Below the pieces are notes generated by a model. That model worked only from the letters and a program-made list of their open reading frames with translations. It was not told the origin of the DNA and searched no databases. A DNA stretch of 64,000 bases, from positions 62,001 to 126,000 of the forward strand of contig NZ_JABMCJ010000084.1 of assembly GCF_013359755.1 (NCBI RefSeq), read 5' to 3'. Source of the DNA: Tardiphaga robiniae. GTDB lineage: Bacteria > Pseudomonadota > Alphaproteobacteria > Rhizobiales > Xanthobacteraceae. Positions 10,858 to 19,422 of this stretch are shown here, piece by piece. Within the stretch, counting starts at the first letter, position 1, and every line of letters starts with the position of its first letter. The position numbers and the translations under genes were made by a program.

Positions 10858-11435
10858 GAAATACCCAATGCCTTCTCGCTATCGGCGATCCAGCGCCTGA
10901 TCGATGCGTAACCGTCGAGATGAAAGCCGCCCTCATGGGCCACGCGCGTATAGGCCAGCAACGATGCGTCAGCCAGCGAGACGCGATCTCCCACAAGGAA
11001 ACGCGATGTCGTCAGGTGATGCTCCATACGCACCAGTGCGAAATAGCCGCGCTTGAGCTTCTCAGGATCGAGATCCGAAATCGACCTGCCGAGATAGACG
11101 ATCTGATAGCGGCACACCGCGATATAGGGCTCGTGGCTGTATTGTTCCCAGAACAGCCATTCATCCATCTTGGCGGCATCATAGGCATCGGTCGGGATCA
11201 GATCGCTGCCACGGGCGAGATAGCGGATGATGGCATTGGACTGCGCGAGCGGACGGCCGTCATCGAGCACAACGGTCGGCACCTGGCCGGCGCCGTTAAG
11301 CGCCAGAAACTCCGGCGTCCGGCTCTCGCCCTTGCTCGTATCGATATCAATCCACGTATAGGAAAGTTTGAGGTGATCGCTCACCCACTTCACCTTGAGG
11401 CAATTGCCGGAATTCAGATCGCCGTAGATCTTCAT
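10854..11435 (-). CDS. Glutathione S-transferase family protein
   Basis: A 193-residue GST: thioredoxin-like N-domain (MKIYGDLNSGNCLKVKW, then GAGQVPTVVLDDGRPLAQSNAI with the cis-Pro and the Ser that contacts glutathione) and an all-helical C-domain. The start at 11435 is chosen because GGGGAG precedes it at good spacing; 18 upstream in-frame codons are rejected. It resembles the GST at 28473-29126 (shared SRTPEFLA and SNAI blocks). It is the first gene of a two-gene unit with the acetyltransferase. Confidence 0.88.
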   Translation of the reverse strand: MKIYGDLNSGNCLKVKWVSDHLKLSYTWIDIDTSKGESRTPEFLALNGAGQVPTVVLDDGRPLAQSNAIIRYLARGSDLIPTDAYDAAKMDEWLFWEQYSHEPYIAVCRYQIVYLGRSISDLDPEKLKRGYFALVRMEHHLTTSRFLVGDRVSLADASLLAYTRVAHEGGFHLDGYASIRRWIADSEKALGIS

Positions 11436-11507
11436 TGTTGCTCCCCTGTACGGAAGCAAAAGAGCAGCAGCCGCGCTACACTTTGTCAAGCGAGCGCGGG
11501 GTGGATG

Positions 11508-12344
11508 TCAGAACTTGTAGCCGATACCGGCTCGGACGGTATTGATCGAGGTATCTACTTGGGACGTGAAACGGATGTATTCCCATTCACCGCGCAGGAA
11601 CAGGCCGCCAACGATCGCCATGTCGAAGCCCAGACCAGCGGTGTAGCCGTAGATCAGGTGGCTATACTTGCCATCCTCGATGCTGTTATTGAGTTGCCGC
11701 CCTAGCAGATTGGATGGTGTCGTCGATCCCGGCCCCGCGGTGACGAAATCGCTGACAAAGGCCGTCCGGACGATGTCAGCCTGGCCAAGCGCCAGTCCAC
11801 CGAAGGCGTAAGGCAGGAAGTTGCCAAAAGCATAACCGGCGCGAGCACGGAATGTGCCGATATCGCTGATGCTAATCGAACTCGACGCGCGCGACGTCAC
11901 CGTATGATAATTATTATCTGACAGTAGGCTGTATCGCGACATATCGCCTGAAGATGTACCGCCGAACTTGCCATGAACGTAACTCATCTCAAGTCCGATT
12001 ACGACGTCTTCCCACTGCGAGTTGTAACCCGCGAAACCGCCATACACCTCGGAATGTCCCGACTGGTTGGTGAAACTGAGCGGCCATGATGCGACACCCG
12101 TTTCCCTGCCGACCAAGGTGTTGGCCACCAGGCTCCCCGTCATGTCGGAGTTCGAGCCTTTGAATTTGGTATCGCCTGATCCATAACCGACCTGTCCGCC
12201 GACATAGAAGCCGTCCCAGATCGCGCGTGTTGAACTCAGTCCCTCGGGGAACGAACCGCGCAGCACCGGAAAATCCGGCATGTCAGCCGCTTGAGCAGTT
12301 TGCACGACGCCCAGCAGAGCTGCAGCGATCAGAAGTCTACGCAT
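11508..12344 (-). CDS. Outer-membrane beta-barrel protein (Omp25/porin-like)
   Basis: A 278-residue protein with a signal peptide (MRRLLIAAALLGVVQTAQA, cleaved before ADMPDF) followed by a small barrel. It has a WDGFYVGGQVGYG first strand, a RARAGYAFGNFLPYAFGGLALG central strand pair, and a terminal aromatic residue (VRAGIGYKF) as needed for BAM-dependent insertion. The ATG at 12344 is preferred; a GTG one codon earlier is possible, with GAGGA upstream. The surface-loop function is unknown. A second, different barrel gene lies upstream. Confidence 0.85.
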   Translation of the reverse strand: MRRLLIAAALLGVVQTAQAADMPDFPVLRGSFPEGLSSTRAIWDGFYVGGQVGYGSGDTKFKGSNSDMTGSLVANTLVGRETGVASWPLSFTNQSGHSEVYGGFAGYNSQWEDVVIGLEMSYVHGKFGGTSSGDMSRYSLLSDNNYHTVTSRASSSISISDIGTFRARAGYAFGNFLPYAFGGLALGQADIVRTAFVSDFVTAGPGSTTPSNLLGRQLNNSIEDGKYSHLIYGYTAGLGFDMAIVGGLFLRGEWEYIRFTSQVDTSINTVRAGIGYKF

Positions 12345-12433
12345 CACGACAATTCCTCAACTCACCGAACTGTCCCGATCATCCGCTGTTAACCTTAATC
12401 ATTGGTTGCGATGATACTACCCGTGCAAAACAA

Positions 12434-12460
12434 AACGGCGCGGGAAGCTCCCGCGCCGTT
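12434..12460 (-). terminator. Rho-independent terminator of the 12499-13368 gene
   Basis: A 12-bp GC-rich stem (AACGGCGCGGGA / TCCCGCGCCGTT) with a 3-base loop. On the minus strand it continues into TTGTTTTGC. It lies 38 bp beyond the stop of the upstream barrel gene and separates it from the second barrel gene. Confidence 0.85.
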
Positions 12461-12498
12461 AAGGTCTCTTAAGATAGTTGAGGCGATCAGCGCTTGCT

Positions 12499-13368
12499 TT
12501 AGCCCTTGCGGATCAACGGCGGCGGCGCATATGCCGGCGGGCTGTCGAGGTTCCAGCGCACGCCGAGCTTCAGATCATGCGAGGTGATGTCTTTGAACTG
12601 CATCGCCACGCCGCGGGTGAAGCCATCATAGGTGGAGACCGGTCCGGTCTGGCCATCGCCGAGATTCATGTAGCTGTAGCCGAGTTCGACGGTCATTGCC
12701 GGATTGACCTTGTAAGCCAAGCCCGTGTGCAGGGCCCATGCGAAATTCCACTTCGATGCAGCAGGTGCACTTGCGTAGCTCGGGAACGGGCCACCGATGA
12801 AGGGCACGCCGCCGGCGGAGCCGACATTGATCGCACCGTTATCCGTGTAGTTCCCGATATTGACGCGAGCCATGCCGACGCCGGCACCGACGAACGGGGT
12901 CACGCACCACCAGGTACCGAGATCGACGTAACCATTGGCCATCACCACCCATTCGGACTTGGTGGCGTTATAGTTGTTCACGCCGGTACCAACGAGGCCG
13001 CTCGACGGGAACGTTACGTGATCGGTGCCCTTGAAATTCGAATTGCCGCGATACTGGCCGGTGATGTCACCGCGGAACCAGTTGTTGAACTGATAACCGA
13101 CACCGAGCTGGAAGATGCCAGCCGTATCGAAGGCAGTGGTCTGCTGAAGCGAGAGCAGATTGGCGTTGCGACCATCACCCATCTCGATGTTCTTGACGCG
13201 CTGGTTGCTGAAACCGATATCGCCGCGCAGGTACCAACCGCCGAAGTCTTCAACCGGCGGCGGCGCATACATCTGAGGCGATGGAGCAATGGGCATGTCG
13301 GCAGCGAGAACGGCGGTCGACATCAGGGAAGCCGCGCCCGCGGCCAGAATGAATTTAACGCTACGCAT
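12499..13368 (-). CDS. Outer-membrane beta-barrel protein (Omp25-like)
   Basis: A 289-residue secreted barrel protein. The signal peptide (MRSVKFILAAGAASLMSTAVLA) is followed by ADMPIAPSP and a proline-rich linker, then the WYLRGDIGFSNQ first strand and GVGYQFNNWFRGDITGQYR. ATG 13368 is taken because MRSVKF begins the signal peptide; upstream in-frame residues are charged. Unlike most small barrels, it ends with a basic, Pro-rich tail (WNLDSPPAYAPPPLIRKG), a tail I have seen in related Nitrobacteraceae proteins. The upstream region holds a CtrA-like palindrome. Confidence 0.83.
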   Translation of the reverse strand: MRSVKFILAAGAASLMSTAVLAADMPIAPSPQMYAPPPVEDFGGWYLRGDIGFSNQRVKNIEMGDGRNANLLSLQQTTAFDTAGIFQLGVGYQFNNWFRGDITGQYRGNSNFKGTDHVTFPSSGLVGTGVNNYNATKSEWVVMANGYVDLGTWWCVTPFVGAGVGMARVNIGNYTDNGAINVGSAGGVPFIGGPFPSYASAPAASKWNFAWALHTGLAYKVNPAMTVELGYSYMNLGDGQTGPVSTYDGFTRGVAMQFKDITSHDLKLGVRWNLDSPPAYAPPPLIRKG

Positions 13369-13451
13369 TGGCTTCGTCCTTTTGGGCCAAAGAGGCAACT
13401 AATGGAGGCCTCACACTCGGAAACTCACAAACGGACGATGACACCAACTCC

Positions 13452-13466
13452 TTAAGCGGCGCTTAA
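13452..13466. promoter_or_regulatory. CtrA-like binding box upstream of outer-membrane protein gene
   Basis: The 15-bp palindrome TTAAGCGGCGCTTAA matches the CtrA full-site pattern TTAA-N7-TTAA exactly and is followed by C, as in the longer consensus. It lies about 84 bp upstream of the 12499-13368 start. Assignment to CtrA is an inference from pattern only. Confidence 0.45.
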
Positions 13467-13625
13467 CCCTAACTTTTAAGGTTGATATTTGGTGACGAAA
13501 ATGCACGCAAATTCCATCACGCCACTGCGTCGCCACAGTTACTAACAATGTCTTGCTATCAAACCGCGCTGCAATGCGCCGCGGCATCGCCAGGTGTTAA
13601 CGAGGACTTACCTGCCCGGAGCCTT

Positions 13626-13714
13626 CGGCTCTGACCGGATCAGAACCGAGGCTCCAGCTTTTTGCTGACGCGTTTCCTTGATGCGAACCGGTGCCCACTT
13701 CGCTCGAAAGCGCT
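13626..13714. repeat. Dispersed intergenic repeat, copy 1
   Basis: About 90 bp starting with an imperfect palindrome around GGATCAGAACCG and containing GACGCGTTTCCTTGATGCG, then ACCGGTGCCCACTTCGCTCG. The same order of blocks recurs at 57641-57734, with most bases conserved. It lies between a barrel gene and glmM. The 470 bp from 13369 to 13839 holds only this, the CtrA-like box and the glmM terminator. Confidence 0.7.
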
Positions 13715-13738
13715 CCAACGCGAACTATCAAAACGCAA

Positions 13739-13781
13739 AAGAGCCGCCTCACCCGATAAATATTCGGGCAAGACGGCTCTT
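13739..13781 (-). terminator. Rho-independent terminator of glmM
   Basis: Read on the minus strand: AAGAGCCG...CGGCTCTT enclosing an inner CCCGA/TCGGG stem, then TTTGCGTTTT. It lies 58 bp after the glmM stop codon. Confidence 0.8.
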
Positions 13782-13839
13782 CATGTCAGCTCGGCAGTCA
13801 TCGCGCTGGCGCCTTGGCCAGAGCGAACGAACAGGAATC

Positions 13840-15186
13840 TTACGCCGCGGCTGCGTGGCCCAGCGCGTCAACGATGGAATCCACCACTTCCTCGACCATC
13901 ACGCGGTCATCGCCCTCTCCCATCACGCGGATGACTGGCTCCGTGCCCGACGGGCGGATCAGGAGACGACCATGGCCGTTGAGGCGCTGTTCACCGGCAG
14001 CGATGGTGGACTTCACTTCCGCATCATCGAGCGGCTTGCCGCTGCGATAACGGACATTCTTCAGAATCTGCGGCAGCGGATCGAACAGGTGGCAGACTTC
14101 CGACACCGGCCGACCGAGCTTGGTCACCACGGCCAGCACCTGCAGCGCAGCTACGAAACCGTCGCCTGTCGTCGCATGGTCCGACATGATGATATGGCCG
14201 GAGGGTTCGCCGCCGACATTGTAGCCGTGCTGCAGCATCTGCTCGAGCACATAGCGATCGCCCACCGCCGTACGGATGAGATCGATGCCCTGCGCCTTCA
14301 GGAAACGCTCCAGACCGAGATTCGACATCACGGTGGAGACAATGCCTGGCTTGGCGAGCCGTCCGTCTTCCTTCCAGCTCTGCGCGATAACGGCGAGCAA
14401 CTGATCGCCATCAACCAGATGGCCACGCTCGTCGACCATGATCAGCCGATCGGCGTCGCCATCCAGCGCAATGCCAATATCGGCGCGCATCTCGCGCACC
14501 TTGCGGCTCAGCGCTTCCGGTGCGGTCGATCCGCATTCCTTGTTGATGTTGAAACCATCCGGCTCGACACCGATGGAGATGACGTCCGCGCCGAGTTCCC
14601 AGAGCGCCTCCGGCGCCACCTTGTAGGCGGCGCCATGGGCGCAATCGATGACGACGCGCAAACCATCGAGGCTGAGATTTCGCGGCAGCGTGCGTTTGGC
14701 AAATTCGATGTAGCGATCATGCACCCCGTCGATGCGGCGCGCCCGACCGAGGCTGGCGCTCTGCGACAGTCTCTTGTCGAGATTCTCGTCGAGCAATTCC
14801 TCGATCTGCTTCTCGACATCATCCGACAGCTTGTAGCCGAGCGGTCCGAACAGCTTGATGCCGTTGTCCTCGAACAGATTGTGCGATGCGGAAATCATCA
14901 CGCCGAGATCGGCGCGCATCGACTTGGTCAGCATCGCCACGGCGGGCGTCGGCATCGGCCCGACCAGCAGCACATCCATGCCGACCGACGTGAAGCCTGC
15001 CACCATCGCATTTTCGATCATGTAGCCGGACAACCGGGTGTCCTTGCCGATCACGACACGATGACGATGTTCGCCGCGCTGAAACACCAAGCCTGCCGCC
15101 TGCCCAACCTTCAGTGCCAGTTCCGGCGTGATCAGACCATTGGCGCGGCCGCGAATGCCGTCTGTCCCGAAATATTTACGGCTCAT
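13840..15186 (-). CDS. glmM: Phosphoglucosamine mutase
   Basis: Interconverts glucosamine-6-phosphate and glucosamine-1-phosphate on the way to UDP-GlcNAc for peptidoglycan and LPS. The 448-residue protein matches family length. Seen: N-terminal [11 protein letters not shown], the phosphoserine loop GVMISASHN (Ser at about 101), the metal-binding DGDADR loop (about 240) and the phosphate-binding RPSGTEP loop near the C-terminus. ATG 15186 has GGGGG just upstream; a TTG four codons earlier is less likely. No ftsH or folP neighbour is seen. Confidence 0.96.
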   Translation of the reverse strand: MSRKYFGTDGIRGRANGLITPELALKVGQAAGLVFQRGEHRHRVVIGKDTRLSGYMIENAMVAGFTSVGMDVLLVGPMPTPAVAMLTKSMRADLGVMISASHNLFEDNGIKLFGPLGYKLSDDVEKQIEELLDENLDKRLSQSASLGRARRIDGVHDRYIEFAKRTLPRNLSLDGLRVVIDCAHGAAYKVAPEALWELGADVISIGVEPDGFNINKECGSTAPEALSRKVREMRADIGIALDGDADRLIMVDERGHLVDGDQLLAVIAQSWKEDGRLAKPGIVSTVMSNLGLERFLKAQGIDLIRTAVGDRYVLEQMLQHGYNVGGEPSGHIIMSDHATTGDGFVAALQVLAVVTKLGRPVSEVCHLFDPLPQILKNVRYRSGKPLDDAEVKSTIAAGEQRLNGHGRLLIRPSGTEPVIRVMGEGDDRVMVEEVVDSIVDALGHAAAA

Positions 15187-15436
15187 GGTAACCCCCAATG
15201 CCCTCGCGCTTCGCGCGAGGGCTCAAAACCCTGTCTCAGGCGACTGACCCATTGGCAGCGCCATATATGTGACGGACTTATAAGGCTCGGGCCCCTAAAA
15301 TCGCTTCAAAAAATATGATGAATCATTACCAAGGCCCGGAACACGTAATTAACGACAAGCCATTGATATTACTTATATACCTTACCTTCCATGTAATGCC
15401 TTCGATGGAGCATCGACTGACCGGAACCCGGCCCGC

Positions 15437-15691
<255 letters not shown>

Positions 15692-15757
15692 CTAACCATG
15701 CTAGATGACACCGAAACAAGCAAATACAAGCAAAGACAAGAACGGCTGGGACATCTC

Positions 15758-16897
15758 ATGAAGCATATCACCTGCATCGAAGATCTTCGCCTCGAGCACA
15801 AGCGCAACGTGCCGAAGGCGTTCTTCGATTATGTCGACCATGGCTCCTATAGCGAAGACACGTTCCGTGCGAATTGCGAGGATCTGCAGAAGCTGAAGTT
15901 CCGCCAGCGTATTCTGGTCGACATCGCCAATCGCGACACCTCGACGACCATCCTCGGTGAGAAGGCCACCATGCCGCTGATCTGCGCGCCGGTCGGCTCA
16001 ACCGGCTTGCAATATGGCGACGGCGAAATTCACGCCTGCCGGGCGGCGCAGGCGGCGGGCATTCCCTATACGCTCTCGACGATGTCGATCAATTCCATCG
16101 AAGACGTCGCCGAGAATGTCGAAAAACCGTTCTGGTTTCAGCTCTATGTCATGAAGGATCGCGGCTTCATCAAGGAATTGATCGAGCGCGCCATCAAGGC
16201 GAAGTGTAGCGCGCTGGTGCTGACCGTCGATCTGCAGGTGATCGGCCAGCGTCATGCCGACATCAAGAATGGCCTGTCGGTGCCGCCTCAGATCTTGAAT
16301 GTGAAGAACCTGATCGATTTCATGAGCAAGCCCGGCTGGCTGGTGCGGACGCTGAAAGCCAAGCGGCGCAACTTCGGCAACATCGCCGGCTTCGTGAAGA
16401 ACACCAACGATCTCGGCTCAGTGGCGGAGTGGACGGCATCGCAATTCGATGCGTCGCTGAACTGGAAGGATCTCGACTGGATCCGCAGCATCTGGCCCGG
16501 CAAGATCGTGATCAAGGGCATTCACGATATCGAGGATGCCCGCGAAGCCGTGAAGGTCGGCGCGCAGGCGATGGTCGTCTCCAACCACGGCGGACGTCAG
16601 CTCGACGGCGCGCCGTCGTCGATCTCGGTATTGCCGGGGATCGCCGATGCGGTCGGCTCGGAGATCGAAGTGATGTTCGATAGCGGCATCCGCTCGGGGC
16701 AGGACGTGATGCGTGCGCTCGCCCTCGGCGCCAAGTCCTGCATGATCGGCCGCGCCTATATCTACGGTCTCGGCGCCTATGGCGGCCCCGGCGTGACCAA
16801 GGCGCTGGACATCCTGCGCAACGAACTCAGCGTGACCATGGGCCTGTGCGGCGTGAATTCGATCGCCGAGATCGACAGGCACGTTTTGGTGCAGTGA
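15758..16897 (+). CDS. FMN-dependent alpha-hydroxy-acid oxidase/dehydrogenase (LldD-like)
   Basis: A 379-residue flavin TIM-barrel enzyme of the L-lactate dehydrogenase / glycolate oxidase family. Seen: N-terminal FFDYVDHGSYSEDTFRAN, the FMN-phosphate region, the catalytic-base His in VSNHGGRQLDGAPS, and the FMN-binding FDSGIRSGQDVMRALALGA and IGRAYIYGLGA blocks near the C-terminus. ATG 15758 gives the usual family length; in-frame codons run back to 15473 but would overlap the divergent small gene. It oxidises a 2-hydroxy acid to the 2-keto acid. Whether lactate, mandelate or another acid is the substrate cannot be fixed from sequence. Confidence 0.88.
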   Translation: MKHITCIEDLRLEHKRNVPKAFFDYVDHGSYSEDTFRANCEDLQKLKFRQRILVDIANRDTSTTILGEKATMPLICAPVGSTGLQYGDGEIHACRAAQAAGIPYTLSTMSINSIEDVAENVEKPFWFQLYVMKDRGFIKELIERAIKAKCSALVLTVDLQVIGQRHADIKNGLSVPPQILNVKNLIDFMSKPGWLVRTLKAKRRNFGNIAGFVKNTNDLGSVAEWTASQFDASLNWKDLDWIRSIWPGKIVIKGIHDIEDAREAVKVGAQAMVVSNHGGRQLDGAPSSISVLPGIADAVGSEIEVMFDSGIRSGQDVMRALALGAKSCMIGRAYIYGLGAYGGPGVTKALDILRNELSVTMGLCGVNSIAEIDRHVLVQ

Positions 16898-16904
16898 GGC
16901 CTCG

Positions 16905-17708
16905 TCAGATCGCCGCGTCGATCCACGCGGCGATCGTATCGACGACTTTTTGCTCGATGCCGTAATAGCCGTGCGGCGACAGCGATCCGCAATCCGTGGA
17001 CGAGCGCTGATCTCCGCCACTGACCCTGAGGACCTTGACGCGCGGCGCGCCACTCATCGCTGCTGCGATCTTGTCGGCGTCTTCCGGCGGTGCGACATTG
17101 CAGCGATCGTCTGAATTGGCAACGACGAGTGCGGGCACATTGACTCGTTCAGGATGCGCGTCGAACACCGTCTCGTGGCTGCCACCAAGGCGCGACACCG
17201 ACTCAGTGAGCACGATACCTGCGATCTGACCGTCACGCAGATTCGCTGCGCCGTTCATCGCCGCAATCGAGCCTTGGCTGGTCCCGAGCAGGAAGACCGG
17301 TCCCGGCGCCTGCGCATGAGCTGCAGCGACGAGATCGCCGACAAGTGCTGCATATTGCGGCGAGCTGCGCAGCCCGCGCAAGTTCTGACTATCGACGGCG
17401 TCGGGGATCAGCACCGCGAAACCCGCAGCATTCCAGAGCACGCGCGAGCGGACGACGAAGTTGTTACCGTGCGCTATTTCGCCATTCCGGGCGACGCCTA
17501 CATCGCCGGCTCCGCCGGGCAGCATCACGATGGTCGCGCGTGGATGCGATGGACTGGCGTAGAGCGCGCGCTGCTGATCGCCGCCATGAACAGGCAGGTT
17601 CAGCACCCGCTCCGTCGTGGAGGGCGATGTCTGCGCAGCAGCGAAGTGCGGCGCAGACAACAACAGAGATGCGAGGATGAGGCATGGTGCGAGGAATGGC
17701 CTGCGCAA
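16905..17708 (-). CDS. Secreted alpha/beta hydrolase-like protein
   Basis: A 267-residue protein with a signal peptide ending FAAAQ. An alpha/beta-hydrolase fold is suggested by TIVMLPGGAGD (oxyanion strand), the nucleophile elbow LLGTSQGSIAA (Ser), an acidic loop after VPALVVANSDDRC, and a late His in SPHGYYGIEQ. It is probably a periplasmic esterase or peptidase-like hydrolase; the substrate is unknown. It converges with the upstream oxidase gene, with 7 bp between the stop codons, and is followed by the secreted DUF5666-like gene on the same strand. Confidence 0.75.
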   Translation of the reverse strand: MRRPFLAPCLILASLLLSAPHFAAAQTSPSTTERVLNLPVHGGDQQRALYASPSHPRATIVMLPGGAGDVGVARNGEIAHGNNFVVRSRVLWNAAGFAVLIPDAVDSQNLRGLRSSPQYAALVGDLVAAAHAQAPGPVFLLGTSQGSIAAMNGAANLRDGQIAGIVLTESVSRLGGSHETVFDAHPERVNVPALVVANSDDRCNVAPPEDADKIAAAMSGAPRVKVLRVSGGDQRSSTDCGSLSPHGYYGIEQKVVDTIAAWIDAAI

Positions 17709-17733
17709 GAGCTTCTCCGCTGTTTCGAATTTC

Positions 17734-18363
17734 TCACATCGGCGGCGTCAGCCCATCCAGCCCGACATTGACCCGCGCCGTCTCGAAGGTGCCGTCATCC
17801 TTCTTGGTAGCGCCCATGATGATGATCTTGGCGCCGGGCTTGAGTTCGTCCTTGTTGCCCGGCACGAATGTCACGATCGGAGTGTCAGGCGTCACGGTCA
17901 CTTTCTTTTCCCCGTCCTTGTACTTCACCGTCACCGTCTGGCCATCGGAGGCCTGGACCTTCTGATCGACGGTGGCATTGGTCATGCTGCTGTTGGGGCG
18001 CAGATCCCACGGGCGCGAGCCTTCGCCGGTGCCGCGCATCGCTTCTGGAAAGATATGGATCGCGATGGCCTTCTGCGACCCATCGGCCTGCGGCATGCCG
18101 GTCACGCCGATATAGGAGCCGGGCTTCACCTCGGCCATTGTCGTTCTGGCAATGCCGGTGACGGTGACATTGTCCGTCATCTTCACTTTGCGCTCGTCGC
18201 CTTCACGCGTCTTGATCGTCAGCACCGCGCCGTCGACGGCTTCGATGGCACCACGGATGCGCAGGGGTTGCGGCTGCTGCGCCGATGCGGCGGAAATCAG
18301 CAATGAACCAGCAAGAAGTGAGCCCGCGAACAAGCGAGCCGAAGTCGATACGATCTGAACCAT
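17734..18363 (-). CDS. Secreted DUF5666-like protein
   Basis: A 209-residue exported protein (signal peptide ending ISAASA) made of small beta-barrel-like repeats: RIRGAIEAVDGAVLTIKTREG, then a metal/ligand-type VKPGSYIGVTGMPQADG, and a second repeat in the C-terminal half (VTVKYKDGEKKVTV, LKPGAKIIIMGATKKDDG). This resembles the DUF5666 / OB-like periplasmic family. The start at 18363 is taken for the signal peptide. The function is unknown. It lies between the hydrolase gene and aroE, all minus strand. Confidence 0.68.
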   Translation of the reverse strand: MVQIVSTSARLFAGSLLAGSLLISAASAQQPQPLRIRGAIEAVDGAVLTIKTREGDERKVKMTDNVTVTGIARTTMAEVKPGSYIGVTGMPQADGSQKAIAIHIFPEAMRGTGEGSRPWDLRPNSSMTNATVDQKVQASDGQTVTVKYKDGEKKVTVTPDTPIVTFVPGNKDELKPGAKIIIMGATKKDDGTFETARVNVGLDGLTPPM

Positions 18364-18435
18364 AGGGGAATTTCCTTTGAAGGCAGCGCCCACCGCTGCA
18401 GATGGAAACCCCAAGACCAAATAGCTATTCCCCGC

Positions 18436-19278
18436 TCACGCCACTGTGAGGTCGGCCTCGACGAGGCGACGCAGTTCCGGCGTCACATCGGGGCGCTGCC
18501 CGAACCAGAGCTCGAAGCCACGCACGGCCTGATACAACAGCATGCCGAGACCATCCGCGGTGCGGAGGCCCCTCGCGCGGGCGCCGGCGAGCAGCGGGGT
18601 GTCAAGCGGCACGTAAACGAGATCGGCGACGACCGCCTGGTCAGGCAACAGATCGAGGTCGATGATCAATGGCGGCTGGCCGCCCATGCCGAGCGACGTG
18701 GTGTTCACCAGCAAGGATGCGCGCGGCAACATGCTGGCGACATGCTCCCACGCCAACGGCACCACCTGCGAACCGAATTGTGCGGCCATCGCCTCGGCGC
18801 GATCGAGACTGCGATTGGCGACATAGACATGTTTGATTCCGCGTTCGAGCAATCCGAACACCACTGCACGCGACGAACCGCCCGCGCCGAGCACCAGCGC
18901 GTCGTCGGCGTGGTCCCAGTCGTGCGCGCAATGATCGAGATTGTCGATGAAGCCCTCGATATCCGTATTGGTCGCGCGTAGCGTACCGTGGTCATACCAT
19001 AACGTGTTGGCGGCCCCGACCGCGCGCGCGCGGCGATCCGGTGAGGTCAGCTTCAGCACACGCTCCTTGTGCGGGATCGTGACATTGGCGCCGATGTAAC
19101 CGTGCTTGGAGAGGTTCATCACGAATTCGGCCACGCCTTCCGGCGGGATCGACTCGATGCTGTAACCGCCCGGAATATCCATGCTGCGCAGCCAGTGATG
19201 GTGGATCAGCGGCGAGCGCGAATGCGCGGCAGGCCAGCCGATCAAACAGGCGGCGCGGGGCGTGGTCTCGTTCGGCAT
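18436..19278 (-). CDS. aroE: Shikimate dehydrogenase
   Basis: Reduces 3-dehydroshikimate to shikimate with NADPH in the aromatic amino acid pathway. The 280-residue protein has the shikimate-binding HSRSPLIHHHWL, the catalytic-lysine motif NVTIPHKE (Lys about 71), NTDIEGF with the partner Asp, the nucleotide-binding LGAGGSSRAV loop, NRSLDRAEAM, and the C-terminal DGLGMLLYQA. Two adjacent ATGs exist; the second (19278) is better spaced from AAGGA. It is the usual AroE subtype by length and motifs, not YdiB or Ael1. Confidence 0.95.
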   Translation of the reverse strand: MPNETTPRAACLIGWPAAHSRSPLIHHHWLRSMDIPGGYSIESIPPEGVAEFVMNLSKHGYIGANVTIPHKERVLKLTSPDRRARAVGAANTLWYDHGTLRATNTDIEGFIDNLDHCAHDWDHADDALVLGAGGSSRAVVFGLLERGIKHVYVANRSLDRAEAMAAQFGSQVVPLAWEHVASMLPRASLLVNTTSLGMGGQPPLIIDLDLLPDQAVVADLVYVPLDTPLLAGARARGLRTADGLGMLLYQAVRGFELWFGQRPDVTPELRRLVEADLTVA

Positions 19279-19422
19279 CATTCATCCTTCGCTTCAAGCG
19301 GAAGCGTGCGTAGCATAAAAATCATGCAGGGGCTCTTAATCATCAGACAGTTTGCAGCGCACAGCAAGTCCGACAACCATGCAGACGATCAATACTGCAG
19401 CTGCGAGCAATTGCCGATGCCA

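Noticed and set aside
12459-12472. Second CtrA-like site (TTAA...TTAA) between the two barrel genes
   Set aside because: The gap is six bases rather than seven, and the first half lies inside the terminator stem.
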